Below are positions 26,655 to 35,682 of a stretch of DNA of 64,000 bases, one piece after another. Position numbers and translations under genes: made by a program. The stretch is taken from positions 9,857,001 to 9,921,000 of the forward strand of contig NZ_CP108427.1 in the NCBI RefSeq assembly GCF_035982055.1, read 5' to 3'. Position 1 is the stretch's first letter; the number at the start of each line of letters is the position of its first letter. Below the pieces are notes generated by a model. It did no database searches and was not told the DNA's origin. It saw only the letters and a program-made list of their open reading frames with translations. The stretch is from Streptomyces sp. NBC_01288 (GTDB lineage: Bacteria > Actinomycetota > Actinomycetes > Streptomycetales > Streptomycetaceae).

Positions 26655-29618
26655 TCAGCCGGACGTCGTCGCCTCCGGGGTGATCAGCCCCTGGCGATAG
26701 GCGATCGCCACCGCCTCCGTACGGCTCGCGGCGCCCAGTTTCGCGAGGATGTTGGAGACGTGGACGCTCGCCGTCTTGCCGGTGATGAACAGTTCCTCGC
26801 CGATCTGGCGGTTGCTGCGCCCGAGGGCGAGCAGTCGCAGCACGTCCCGCTCGCGGGCCGTCAGCGGCGAGGAGCGGTTCCCGGTGTCCGGTGCCGGGTC
26901 GCCCAGGCGGCCACGGCGGATCAGCGTGTCCAGCCGCGCGAGCAGGGGCGCGGCACCGAGCCGGGCGGCGGTCTCCCGTGCCGCACGGGCCTGGGCGGCC
27001 GCCTCCTCACGGCGGTCGGCCGCCAACAGGGCCTCGGCGAAACGGAATTGGCAGCGCGCCCGTTCGTAGACATCGCCGTAGCCGAACGCGGCCACCGCCT
27101 TCTCCCAGGCCTCCGCGTCCGGTCCCGTGGCGGCTCGTATCCACTCCGCCTCGGCGCGGGCCAGCCACGCCTGTCCTTCCGGACCCTGAGGTCGGGCCTC
27201 GCCGCCCGCGTGGGCCACGGACCGGGCCAGCTCGACCAGTTCCGTCCCGGTGTCCGTCCAGCGGCGCACGCCCGCCTCGTCACCGGTCAGCCGGAGCGCG
27301 GTGGCCCGGTCGGCGACCGCGGCCAGGGCGAGGGCGACGAGCCGGACCGTGAGGTCGGGACGCCGGTCGGAGTCGTCGGTGAGGGCCGTGACGGCGGCCC
27401 GCATCCGCTCCACGGCCGCCTCCGGGTCGCCCTCGAAGACAGCCGCGTCGGTGAGCACGATGCCCGCCACCATCGCGGCCATCCAGTCGAACGGACCCTC
27501 CAGCAGGAAACGAGCCCGCTCCACGGCCGCCAAGTCGCCGCGCGCCAGCGCCACATACAGCGCGGGCCCCATCGTGAAGCCGCCCGCGTGCGGCAGCACG
27601 TCCGCGTCGCTCGCGGCCACCTTCACGCACTCGTCCCAGCGGCCCAGCGTGTACAGCACCAGGAGCTGGAGGTAGCGCATCTCCAGCGGATACGGAGACG
27701 AGAGCAGTCCGGCGCGGCGGGCCCGGTCCAGGCCCTCGGCGAGCCAGGGCAGCGACTCCTCCAGGTCCCCGGACTCGAAACTGCCGATCGCGAGATGGAA
27801 CAGGGCGCGCATCTCCACCGGGGAGTGCCCGGCCTGCCGGGCCAGCTCGCGTGCCTGCGCGAGCCGTTCGCGACCCTCCCGGGTGCGCCGGCCGCCCTTT
27901 TCGAGCGTGGCCAGCGAGATCAGCAAGTCGGCCCGGGCGTCGGTAAGTTGGAGTTCCTCGGCGGTGCGCAGAGCCTGGCGGGCGATCCGCAGCGCGATCT
28001 CGTCCTCGCCGACCTGACGCGCCGCCAGGACATGCGTGGCCGCCGCCCACACCCAGGTCCGGGAGGGCGGTTCGGCGGGGATCATCGCCAGGGCCTCGCT
28101 GCTGTAGGCGAACGCGGCGGTGAGGCTGTCGACGCCCATGAGATTGCCGGCCAGCGTGTAGCGGACCCGGGCGGCCAGCTCGGAGTCGGTGTCCTGGCCG
28201 ATCCCGGCGAGCGCGGACCGGGTGAGGGAGACCGCGCGGTGCGCGTCCCCGGCGTGGGCGGCCGCCGCCGACGCGCGCAGGGTGAGCGTCACACTGCCGA
28301 TGCCCTCGCCCGAGGGCCGGGCCGCGGGGTCGACCGACGACCACAGATCGAGGACGGTTTCGAGATGCCGTAGCTCCTCGGCGGGTGCGCCGACGCGCTG
28401 GGCGTGGTCGGCGGCCTCCAGGGAGGCGGCCAGCGCCTCGGCCACGTCGTGGCTCTCGCGGTAGTGGTGGGCTCGCTCCGCCGCGCTCTCGGCCGGGTGA
28501 CCGCGCGAGGCGAGGAGGCAGGCGAACGCGCCGTGCTGCCGGGAGCGCTCGCCGGGGAGCAGGTCGGCGTACACGGCCTCGCGGGCGAGGGCGTGCCGGA
28601 AGGAGTACGTGTCTCCGTGCCCGGGGACCAGGAGCTGTCGCTCGACGGCCTCGCGCAGCGCCGACTCCAGCTCGTCCTCGGGGAGTTGGACCGCGTCCCG
28701 CAGTAGGTCGTACTCGACCCGGCGCCCGGCGACGGCGGCGGTGCGCAGCACCTGCTGGGCGGTGTCGGAGAGTTGCTCGAAACGGATCAGCAGGACGTCG
28801 GCCAGGCCGCTCGGCACCCCGCCCGCCTCCATGTCGCTCGCCGCGAGCAACTCCTCGGCGTAGAAGGCGTTTCCCTCGGCGCGCTCGACGATCCGGCGGA
28901 CCGTGCCGTCCGGCACCGGGCCCGTGCGCAGCGCGCGCACCAGCCGGGCGACCTCCGCGTCCCCCATGGGCCGCAGCTCCAGGCGCTCCACGGCGGGCAG
29001 CCGGACCAGCTCGGCCAGCAGCGGCCGTAGGGGATGGCGGCGGTGGAGGTCGTCCGCGCGGTACGACGCGAACACCGCGAGACGGTGGGTGGGCGCGCCG
29101 CCCGCCGGGCGCTGGAGGATGCCGCGGCTGAGCAGGAAGCGGAGCAGGTCGCGGGAGGACTGGTCGGCCCAGTGCAGATCCTCCAGGACCAGGAGCAGGG
29201 GAGCGATGTCGGAGAGGTCGGCCAGCAGCCCGGCGATGCCCTCGAAGAGCCGCAGCCGGCCGCCCGCGTCCCGTGCCGCGTCCGAACCGGCGCCCAGCAG
29301 CCGGTCGACCGCGGGATGCGCGGCCAGAGCGGCGGCGAAGCGTTCGTCGTCGGCGAGGACGCCGAGGATCTCGGTGAAGGGGAGGTACGGCAGACCGACG
29401 TCACCCAGGTCGACGCAGTGCCCGGTGAGGACCGTCATCCCGGCGGTCGCGGCCCGCCCCGCGATCTCGTCCAGGACCCGGGTCTTGCCGACGCCCGCGT
29501 CCCCGGCGATCAGCACCGCTCCGGCCGTACCCGCGCGGGCGCGCTCCAGCACACCGGCGAGGCGGGCGAGTTCCTCGTCCCGGCCGATGAGCGGTGCTGC
29601 TGCCACGGATGACGTCAC
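26655..29618 (-). CDS. LuxR family regulator, large ATP-binding (LAL) type
   Basis: Protein of about 987 residues. The N-terminal AAA/STAND ATPase has Walker A AGDAGVGKTRVLDEI and Walker B LLLVLEDLHWADQSS. A long helical TPR-like middle follows. The C-terminal GerE/LuxR helix-turn-helix reads LTARERDVLRLLALGRSNRQ then IGEELFITGKTASVHV. Members are ATP-driven transcription activators, often for sugar or antibiotic genes. GTG 29618 has AGGA upstream; the frame is open a little further. It converges with the SGNH hydrolase, leaving nine bases, and is a possible regulator of nearby operons. Confidence 0.9.
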   Translation of the reverse strand: MTSSVAAAPLIGRDEELARLAGVLERARAGTAGAVLIAGDAGVGKTRVLDEIAGRAATAGMTVLTGHCVDLGDVGLPYLPFTEILGVLADDERFAAALAAHPAVDRLLGAGSDAARDAGGRLRLFEGIAGLLADLSDIAPLLLVLEDLHWADQSSRDLLRFLLSRGILQRPAGGAPTHRLAVFASYRADDLHRRHPLRPLLAELVRLPAVERLELRPMGDAEVARLVRALRTGPVPDGTVRRIVERAEGNAFYAEELLAASDMEAGGVPSGLADVLLIRFEQLSDTAQQVLRTAAVAGRRVEYDLLRDAVQLPEDELESALREAVERQLLVPGHGDTYSFRHALAREAVYADLLPGERSRQHGAFACLLASRGHPAESAAERAHHYRESHDVAEALAASLEAADHAQRVGAPAEELRHLETVLDLWSSVDPAARPSGEGIGSVTLTLRASAAAAHAGDAHRAVSLTRSALAGIGQDTDSELAARVRYTLAGNLMGVDSLTAAFAYSSEALAMIPAEPPSRTWVWAAATHVLAARQVGEDEIALRIARQALRTAEELQLTDARADLLISLATLEKGGRRTREGRERLAQARELARQAGHSPVEMRALFHLAIGSFESGDLEESLPWLAEGLDRARRAGLLSSPYPLEMRYLQLLVLYTLGRWDECVKVAASDADVLPHAGGFTMGPALYVALARGDLAAVERARFLLEGPFDWMAAMVAGIVLTDAAVFEGDPEAAVERMRAAVTALTDDSDRRPDLTVRLVALALAAVADRATALRLTGDEAGVRRWTDTGTELVELARSVAHAGGEARPQGPEGQAWLARAEAEWIRAATGPDAEAWEKAVAAFGYGDVYERARCQFRFAEALLAADRREEAAAQARAARETAARLGAAPLLARLDTLIRRGRLGDPAPDTGNRSSPLTARERDVLRLLALGRSNRQIGEELFITGKTASVHVSNILAKLGAASRTEAVAIAYRQGLITPEATTSG

Positions 29619-29659
29619 GCCCCCATCCTGGCACGCGTCACTGACAACGCACCTGGCCA

Positions 29660-29685
29660 CCGGGCGGGAGACGGTCCCCGCCCGG
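29660..29685 (-). terminator. Hairpin after the UBP zinc-finger gene
   Basis: Perfect 9-bp arms CCGGGCGGG (29660-29668) and CCCGCCCGG (29677-29685). It lies 11 bases beyond the stop codon of the leftward operon and before the LuxR gene. Confidence 0.55.
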
Positions 29686-29696
29686 GACGCCGGGGT

Positions 29697-30047
29697 TCAG
29701 CGCAGGGTCTCGGCCCAGTTCGCCGGAACGCGTCCCGCGGGACCCGGCACCGGCTGGTCCTTCGGGTGACTCACCGGGGCGGTGAGGTCGGGACCGGAGT
29801 CGTACAGCTCGGAGGTGGTGAAGTTCCAGAACCAGTCCTCGCCGGGCTCGTAGCTCTGGATGAACGGGTGCCCCGTGGACTGGAAGTGGGCCGTGGCGTG
29901 CTTGGCGGGGGAGTCGTCGCAACAGCCGACGTGACCGCACTGCGCGCACCGCCGGAGATGGAACCACCAGCCCTGGTCCGCGTCGCACTCCACGCAACCG
30001 GCACCGCTCGGCGGGACGGTGGGGTCGATTCCGGTGATGTCGCTCAT
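29697..30047 (-). CDS. UBP-type zinc finger protein
   Basis: Protein of 116 residues that is essentially one ZnF-UBP domain. Ligands are visible in GCVECDADQGWWFHLRRCAQ, CGHVGCCDDSP and KHATAHFQSTGHP. In eukaryotes this domain binds the free C-terminus of ubiquitin; its bacterial role is unknown. It is the last gene of a three-gene operon. Its start overlaps the histidine kinase stop by ATGA, so stoichiometric expression with the sensor is likely. Confidence 0.9.
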   Translation of the reverse strand: MSDITGIDPTVPPSGAGCVECDADQGWWFHLRRCAQCGHVGCCDDSPAKHATAHFQSTGHPFIQSYEPGEDWFWNFTTSELYDSGPDLTAPVSHPKDQPVPGPAGRVPANWAETLR

Positions 30048-31501
30048 GCGGACTCCTCGGGCGTCTCGTTGTCGACGGCGGTGAGGGGGAGCAGGACCTG
30101 GAAGCGGGTGTCGCCCGGCACCGACTCCACCTGGAGGGTGCCGTGGTGCTTGTTGACGACGATCCGCCAGGAGATGTCCAGACCCAGCCCCGTGCCCTCG
30201 CCCACCGGCTTGGTGGTGAAGAACGGATCGAAGATACGGCTGCGGATCTCCTGCGGCACACCGGGCCCCGTGTCACGGAACTCCACCATCAACTGGTCGC
30301 GCTCCAGCGCCGTCCGCACCGTCAACGTGCCTTCCCCGCCCGAACTGTTCATGGCGGAGACCGCGTTGTCGATCAGGTTGGTCCACACCTGGTTCAACTC
30401 GGCCGGATAGGCAGGGATCTTGGGGAGCGTACGGTCGTACTCCTTGACGACCTTGATCCGGTCGCCGAACTTGCCCGCGAGCATCAGCAGGGTGCTGTCG
30501 AGGAGTTCGTGGACGTCGGCCACCTGATACGGCGCGCGGTCCAGTTGCGAGTACTGCTTGGCGGCGCCGACCAGGTTCGAGACCCGGGTCGTGGAGTCCT
30601 CGATCTCCGACATCAACAGCTCTGTCTCGACCGTGTAGTTGAGCCAGCCGATCGCGCTCGGCAGGATCTCCGCGTCCACGGCCGCCGCGACCTGGTCCAG
30701 CCACTCGATGTCGAGACCGGCCTGCACGAACGTCGGCGCGATCTGCCAGGACTCCGTGATGTCGTGGTCGTCGAGCCAGTCGGTGAGGGCGTCCTCGCGG
30801 TCCGAGGCCTCCAGAGGGCTCAACGAGGGTGCCTTGGCGACCCGTTCGGCCGTGCGCTCCTGGATGTCGATGAGGTTGGCCAGAGCCTCGCGCGGATAGC
30901 GGCCCGCGGAGATGACCCGCAGCTTGTGCCGCATCTTCGCCACCCGCTCGCGCAGCGCCGAGGTGGCCCGGACGGCAGCGGCGGCCGGGTTGTTCAGCTC
31001 GTGCGTCAGTCCGGCCGACAACGAGCCCAGCGCCAGCAGCCGTTCACGCTGGCTGATCGCCAACTGGCTGCTCTTCTGGCCGAAGAAGAGCCCTTCCAGC
31101 AGATGGACCGCCATCGGGAACCACTCGCTCATGATGGCCGCGAACGTCTCGGCGGGCAGCACGAAGAACCGCGTCGTCTCCGTCACCCGCATCGAGTTCA
31201 GGTACACCTGCTGCACCCGGTCCCCGATGTAGGCCTGCATCGCGCCCGTGTACACCCCGCGCTGCGAGGTCCGGGTGACCTCCACGTCGTCGCCGCCGAC
31301 CCGCCGCGACAGCACGACGGTGCCCTCGATCATGACGTAGAAGCAGGTCGCGGGGTCGCCCTCGGTGTAGACGGGCCCGGCCTCGAACTGCTCCACCTGC
31401 CCGTCGCAGCACAGCCGGCCGAGCTGCTCCGGCGTCAGTTTCTCGAACAGGAACAGCGTGCCGATCTCCTGCGGGCTGCACGGCAGCACCTGCCCGCTCA
31501 T
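30044..31501 (-). CDS. Cyclic-nucleotide-binding-domain sensor histidine kinase
   Basis: Cytoplasmic protein of 485 residues. Residues about 10-135 form a CAP-type cNMP-binding domain (LFEKLTPEQLGRL, GDPATCFYVMIEGTVVLSRR). The phospho-acceptor His is in GLTHELNNPAAAAVRA near residue 165. The ATPase domain has NLIDNAVSAM (N box), DTGPGVP (G1), IFDPFFTTKP (F box) and GTGLGL (G2). No membrane helices are seen. The ATG start at 31501 overlaps the stop of the upstream response-regulator/reductase gene by ATGA. It probably phosphorylates the receiver domain of that neighbour. Confidence 0.92.
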   Translation of the reverse strand: MSGQVLPCSPQEIGTLFLFEKLTPEQLGRLCCDGQVEQFEAGPVYTEGDPATCFYVMIEGTVVLSRRVGGDDVEVTRTSQRGVYTGAMQAYIGDRVQQVYLNSMRVTETTRFFVLPAETFAAIMSEWFPMAVHLLEGLFFGQKSSQLAISQRERLLALGSLSAGLTHELNNPAAAAVRATSALRERVAKMRHKLRVISAGRYPREALANLIDIQERTAERVAKAPSLSPLEASDREDALTDWLDDHDITESWQIAPTFVQAGLDIEWLDQVAAAVDAEILPSAIGWLNYTVETELLMSEIEDSTTRVSNLVGAAKQYSQLDRAPYQVADVHELLDSTLLMLAGKFGDRIKVVKEYDRTLPKIPAYPAELNQVWTNLIDNAVSAMNSSGGEGTLTVRTALERDQLMVEFRDTGPGVPQEIRSRIFDPFFTTKPVGEGTGLGLDISWRIVVNKHHGTLQVESVPGDTRFQVLLPLTAVDNETPEESA

Positions 31502-33174
31502 GACTGCTCCAGGTAGCGGTGGACGAGCATCACGGCCATGGCTCCCTCTCCGACGGCGGACGCGACGCGTTTCGCGGACTCGGCGCGCGCGTCGCCCGCC
31601 ACGAACACGCCGGGAATGTTGGTCTCCAGGTGGTACGGCGCCCGGTCCAACTCCCAGCTCGCGGGCGGCTTCCCGTCCGCGCTGAGGTCCGGCCCGGACA
31701 GGATGAACCCGCGCTCGTCCCGCAGCACCGACCCGTCCAGCCAGTCGGTCAGCGGGGCCGCGCCGATGAACACGAACATCCACTGCGCGTCGACGAGTTC
31801 GGTCGTGCCGCTCTCGGTGTCGCGCAGGGTGAGCTGCTCCAGATGGTCGGAGCCGTGCGCCGCGTCGACCACCGTGCCGGTGCGCACGGAGATGTTCTCC
31901 GCCTCGTTGATCTGCTGGATCAGGTAGTACGACATCGACGCGGCCAACGAGGGCCCGCGCACCAGCAGCGTCACGGACTTGGCGCCCTTGGACAGGTACA
32001 TCGCCGCCTGGCCCGCCGAGTTGGCGCCGCCGACGATGTACACGTCGTGCCCCTGGCAGGAGGTCGCCTCGGTCAGCGCCGAGCCGTAGTAGACCCCGCA
32101 GCCCGTCAGATCGGGCATGCCGGGCGCCTCCAGCTGCCGGTACGACACACCGGTCGCCAGGATCACGGCGTGCGCGGCGACCGCCGAGCCGTCGGCGAAC
32201 CGTACGACGCGTGCGGAGCCGCTGACCTCAAGTCCCGTGACCTCGCGGGCGGTCAGGATCTCGGCGCCGAATTTTCCGGCCTGCCGCCGTGCCCTGTCGG
32301 TGAGTTGGGCCCCGGACACCCCGTCGGGGAACCCGAGGTAGTTCTCGATGCGCGAACTCTGCCCGGCCTGCCCACCGGTCGCCGACCGCTCCACGAGAAC
32401 CGTCCGCAGCCCTTCCGAAGCCCCGTACACGGCCGCGCCGAGCCCGGCCGGGCCGCCGCCGATGACGACGAGGTCGTAGAAGTCCGCCGTCGGCGTGGTC
32501 GCGAGCCCGACCTCGGCGGCCAGCTCGGTCGCCTCCGGCTCGACCAGCACGTTCCCCTCGGCGGTGATGACGAGCGGCAGCCGCTGCCCGTCCTGCCCCG
32601 CGGCCGACAGCAGCCGCAGGCCCTCCGGGGTGTCGGCCGAGTACCAGCGGTACGGCACCTGGTTGCGGGCCAGGAACTCCCGCACGTCCGAGGAACGCGC
32701 CGACCAGCGGTGCCCGACCACCTTCGTGGCGGGCACGGGCCGGTAGTCGCTGTTCCGCCAGGCCTCCAGGAGGTCGTCCAGGACCGGGTAGAGCTTCTCC
32801 TCCGGCGGGTCCCAGGGCTTCAGCAGATAGTGGTCGAGGTCCACGACGTTGATCGCGTCGATCGCCGCGTCCGTGTCCGCGTACGCGGTCAGCAGCACCC
32901 GGCGCGCGCCCGGGTAGACGTCGAGGGCCTGCTCCAGGAACTCGATGCCGTTCATCTGCGGCATGCGGTAGTCGGCGAGGATCACGGCCACGAGATCGCC
33001 GCGCAGCTTCAGCTCGCGCAACGCGTCCAGCGCGGACTCGCCGGACTCCGCGCGCACGATGCGGTACGACTCGCCGTAGCGTCGCCGCAGGTCACGGGCG
33101 ACGGCACGGGACACTCCCGGATCGTCGTCAACGGTCATGATGACGGTCCGCGCGGCTTCGGCGGCCTGTGCCAT
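31498..33174 (-). CDS. Response regulator receiver fused to thioredoxin reductase-like flavoprotein
   Basis: Protein of 558 residues. Residues about 10-130 form a receiver domain with the acidic pocket VDDDPG, the phospho-Asp in ILADYRMPQMNG, LLTAYAD and Lys in LLKPWD. A linker of about 100 residues that could be a degenerate thioredoxin-like fold follows. From about residue 230 is the FAD/NADPH reductase (VIGGGPAGLGAAVYGASEG, TGGQAGQSSRIENY, VYIVGGANSAGQAAMYL, GVFVAGDARAESAKRVASAV). The CxxC of true thioredoxin reductases is absent; the region reads LTGCGVYYGSA. Output is therefore probably redox signalling through another thiol or substrate. ATG 33174 has GGGAG upstream. Confidence 0.92.
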   Translation of the reverse strand: MAQAAEAARTVIMTVDDDPGVSRAVARDLRRRYGESYRIVRAESGESALDALRELKLRGDLVAVILADYRMPQMNGIEFLEQALDVYPGARRVLLTAYADTDAAIDAINVVDLDHYLLKPWDPPEEKLYPVLDDLLEAWRNSDYRPVPATKVVGHRWSARSSDVREFLARNQVPYRWYSADTPEGLRLLSAAGQDGQRLPLVITAEGNVLVEPEATELAAEVGLATTPTADFYDLVVIGGGPAGLGAAVYGASEGLRTVLVERSATGGQAGQSSRIENYLGFPDGVSGAQLTDRARRQAGKFGAEILTAREVTGLEVSGSARVVRFADGSAVAAHAVILATGVSYRQLEAPGMPDLTGCGVYYGSALTEATSCQGHDVYIVGGANSAGQAAMYLSKGAKSVTLLVRGPSLAASMSYYLIQQINEAENISVRTGTVVDAAHGSDHLEQLTLRDTESGTTELVDAQWMFVFIGAAPLTDWLDGSVLRDERGFILSGPDLSADGKPPASWELDRAPYHLETNIPGVFVAGDARAESAKRVASAVGEGAMAVMLVHRYLEQS

Positions 33175-33294
33175 ACGTCTCCCACCCCGAGTGGTCGGCT
33201 TCACGGCACGGCGGCGCCGTTGTCACCGCGCCGGCTCCCCACCATCGTATGGTCGATCGCCGTGTCGCGCTCCGCTACACCCGAGACGGGGGCC

Positions 33295-33648
33295 TCAGGG
33301 GCGCCGGGAGCGCAACACGCAGAACTCGTTCCCCTCCGGGTCCATCAGCACCACCCACGACTCCTCGCCCTGCCCGACGTCCGCGGTCCGCGCCCCCAGG
33401 GCCAGCAGCCGGATCACCTCGGCCTCCTGGTCGTCGGGCCGGAAGTCCAGATGCAGCCGGTTCTTGGCGGTCTTGCCCTCGGGCACCGGCACGAAGAGGA
33501 GCCCCGGCAGCCGCTCCGGCTCCGGCCGGATCTCGAACTCGTCCGGCGCCTCGCCGACCACCACCCACCCGAGGGCCTCGGTCCACCAGCGTCCCAGCGC
33601 GACGGGATCGGCCGCGTCCACCACTACCTGCTCCCACTCCAAGGTCAT
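33295..33648 (-). CDS. VOC (glyoxalase/bleomycin-resistance) superfamily protein
   Basis: Protein of 117 residues with a single VOC module. It begins LEWEQVVVDAADPVALGRWW, and later segments are TAKNRLHLDFRPDDQ, with a likely metal His, and WVVLMDPEGNEFCVL, with a metal Glu. The function of this subgroup is not known. ATG 33648 is chosen from domain fit. It is divergent from the universal stress protein gene. Confidence 0.85.
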   Translation of the reverse strand: MTLEWEQVVVDAADPVALGRWWTEALGWVVVGEAPDEFEIRPEPERLPGLLFVPVPEGKTAKNRLHLDFRPDDQEAEVIRLLALGARTADVGQGEESWVVLMDPEGNEFCVLRSRRP

Positions 33649-33709
33649 GCGGGCACCGTAGTGAAGACTGGGCCCGACCCACGTGACCGCACCACCGGGA
33701 GGCCACCGC

Positions 33710-34582
33710 ATGACACGACCGATCACCGCAGGCGTCGACGGATCGGCGGAGAGTCTCGCCGCACTCGCCTGGGCGGGCCGGGAGGCCGTACGGCGGGGGC
33801 TGGCGCTGCGTGTCGTGCATGTCTGGCGGTACGAGGAGCACCAGGACCTTGATGCCGGGGACCGGGAGATTCAGGAGCGATGGGTGCGGGACGCGGCCGA
33901 CGAGGCCGCCCGGGAGGTTGCCGAACGCCACCCCCGTCTGGACATCACCACCGACGTCCTGGAGGGCGACCCCGTCGACGCGCTGACCGCCGCCGCTGCC
34001 GACGCCGAACTCCTGGTCCTCGGCTCACGCGGCCACGGGCCCGTCGTCGGCTTCCTGCTCGGTTCCGTCGGCCAGCAGGTGATCGCCGATTCCCTACGGC
34101 CCGTCGTGCTCGTGCGCGCCGGGGACGAAGCCGCCGGGGAGGCCGCCGGGCGCGAGATCGTCGTGGGCCAGCACGGGGACCCCGAGGACAGCGCCGCCGC
34201 GCTGGGCTTCGCCTTCGAGACGGCGGCGGCGCGGGGAGCTACGGTCCGTGCCGTGCGGGCGTGGACCCTGCCGCCGGTGTTCGCCTACAGCCCGGGCTCC
34301 ATGCGGCTCCTCGACGAGGCCGGCGGCCTGGAACCGTACGAGAAGAAGGGCCTCGCCGAGGCGCTGGAGCCGTGGCGGAAGCGCTTCCCCGACGTGCCCG
34401 TGGTCGAGCACGTGGAGATCGGCAGCGCGGGGCAGGTGCTGCTGTCGGTCGCGGGGCGCGCCCAGTTGATGGTCGTCGGGCGGCGCGCCCACCGTACGGC
34501 GGTGGGCGCGCGGATCGGCTCGGTCGCGCACGGGGTGCTGCATCACGCGGAGTGCCCGGTCGCCGTGGTGCCGACGTCCTGA
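33710..34582 (+). CDS. Universal stress protein, tandem USP domains
   Basis: Protein of 290 residues with two UspA modules (about 5-145 and 152-290). Each starts with a DGS- or QHGD-type strand and ends in an ATP-binding glycine loop: VLGSRGHGPVVGFLLGSVGQ in the first and VVGRRAHRTAVGARIGSVAH in the second. A role in stress or dormancy is typical. ATG 33710 is preceded by CCGGGAGG. Confidence 0.93.
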   Translation: MTRPITAGVDGSAESLAALAWAGREAVRRGLALRVVHVWRYEEHQDLDAGDREIQERWVRDAADEAAREVAERHPRLDITTDVLEGDPVDALTAAAADAELLVLGSRGHGPVVGFLLGSVGQQVIADSLRPVVLVRAGDEAAGEAAGREIVVGQHGDPEDSAAALGFAFETAAARGATVRAVRAWTLPPVFAYSPGSMRLLDEAGGLEPYEKKGLAEALEPWRKRFPDVPVVEHVEIGSAGQVLLSVAGRAQLMVVGRRAHRTAVGARIGSVAHGVLHHAECPVAVVPTS

Positions 34583-34600
34583 ACCCTCAGGAGAAGTCGG

Positions 34601-35632
34601 TCAGTTGGCCTCGGGGCGGATTTCCTCGATGCGCACCGGGACCCCCTTCTCCACCGACCGGATCGCCGCCAGCGCGATCGTCAGCGCGGCGCGCGCGTCC
34701 TCGCCGGTGGCCGACGGGGTGCGGGCGGTGCGGACGGTCTCGGCGAAGTCGGCGAGCTCGGCGACGTACGCCTCGTGGAACAGGTCCTGGTCGTAGGTGA
34801 CGGTCTCGGCCGTGATGCCGTCCGCGCCGTAGGACGTCAGATGGGTGCGCCGGATGTCGCCCATCGTCAGCATGCCCGCCGAGCCGAAGACCTCGCCGCG
34901 TACGTCATAGCCGTACACCGCCTGGAAGTTGGCCTCGGCGGTGGCGAGGGCGCCGTTGTCGAAGCGGATCGTGACGACCGCCGTGTCGAGCAGGCCGCGG
35001 TCCTTGAAGTCGGGGCGGACCAGGGCGTCGGCCATGGCGAAGACCTCGACCGGTTCGCAACCGGGGTTGAGGAAGCGCAGGGTGTCGAAGTCGTGGATGA
35101 GGGTTTCGAGGAAGATCGTCCACGGCGGGATCGGGGCCGGGTCGGCCAGCTTCGGGTCGCGGGTGAGCGAACGCAGCAACTGCGGGGTGCCGATCGCGCC
35201 CGCCGCCACCTTGTCGTGCGCGGCCCGGAACCCGGCGTCGTAGCGGCGGTTGAAGCCGACCTGGAGCGGTACGCCCGCCTCGGCGGCGGCCACGATGGCG
35301 CGGTCGGCGTCCGCGAGGGTGGTCGCCATCGGCTTCTCGCAGTAGACCGCCTTGCCCGCGCGGGCCGCCGCCACGACCAGGTCGGCGTGGGTGCGGGCCG
35401 GCGTCGAGATCACCACCGCGTCGACGTCCGGATCCGCGAACAGGTCGCCGATCTCCGTGTACGCCGTGGGGCAGTCGAGCCGGTCGGCCAGGCGCCGTGC
35501 GGCGCCCGGGGCCGGGTCGGCGACGGCGGCGAGATGGACGCCGGGCAGGCGGCGGGCGAGGGTCTCGGCATGGAAGGAGCCCATGCGGCCCGCGCCCACC
35601 AGGCCGATGGCGAGGGGCAGTTGGGTGGTCAT
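34601..35632 (-). CDS. Gfo/Idh/MocA family oxidoreductase (myo-inositol dehydrogenase-like)
   Basis: NAD(P)-dependent sugar or inositol dehydrogenase of 343 residues. The Rossmann motif is GLVGAGRMGSFHAETLA. The catalytic EKP motif is intact (YCEKPMATTLADADRA), and the C-terminal domain carries TLIHDFDTLRFL with the catalytic His/Asp. It is the second gene after a hydroxypyruvate isomerase-like gene (50-base gap), downstream of LacI-type operators, so it probably acts in inositol or sugar-acid breakdown. It could be IolG, but I would not assign the symbol on context alone. Confidence 0.88.
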   Translation of the reverse strand: MTTQLPLAIGLVGAGRMGSFHAETLARRLPGVHLAAVADPAPGAARRLADRLDCPTAYTEIGDLFADPDVDAVVISTPARTHADLVVAAARAGKAVYCEKPMATTLADADRAIVAAAEAGVPLQVGFNRRYDAGFRAAHDKVAAGAIGTPQLLRSLTRDPKLADPAPIPPWTIFLETLIHDFDTLRFLNPGCEPVEVFAMADALVRPDFKDRGLLDTAVVTIRFDNGALATAEANFQAVYGYDVRGEVFGSAGMLTMGDIRRTHLTSYGADGITAETVTYDQDLFHEAYVAELADFAETVRTARTPSATGEDARAALTIALAAIRSVEKGVPVRIEEIRPEAN

Positions 35633-35682
35633 GGGGGTTCTCCCTGGTGCCGTGTGAATGTGCCGTGTGATTCCGGGGCGGG

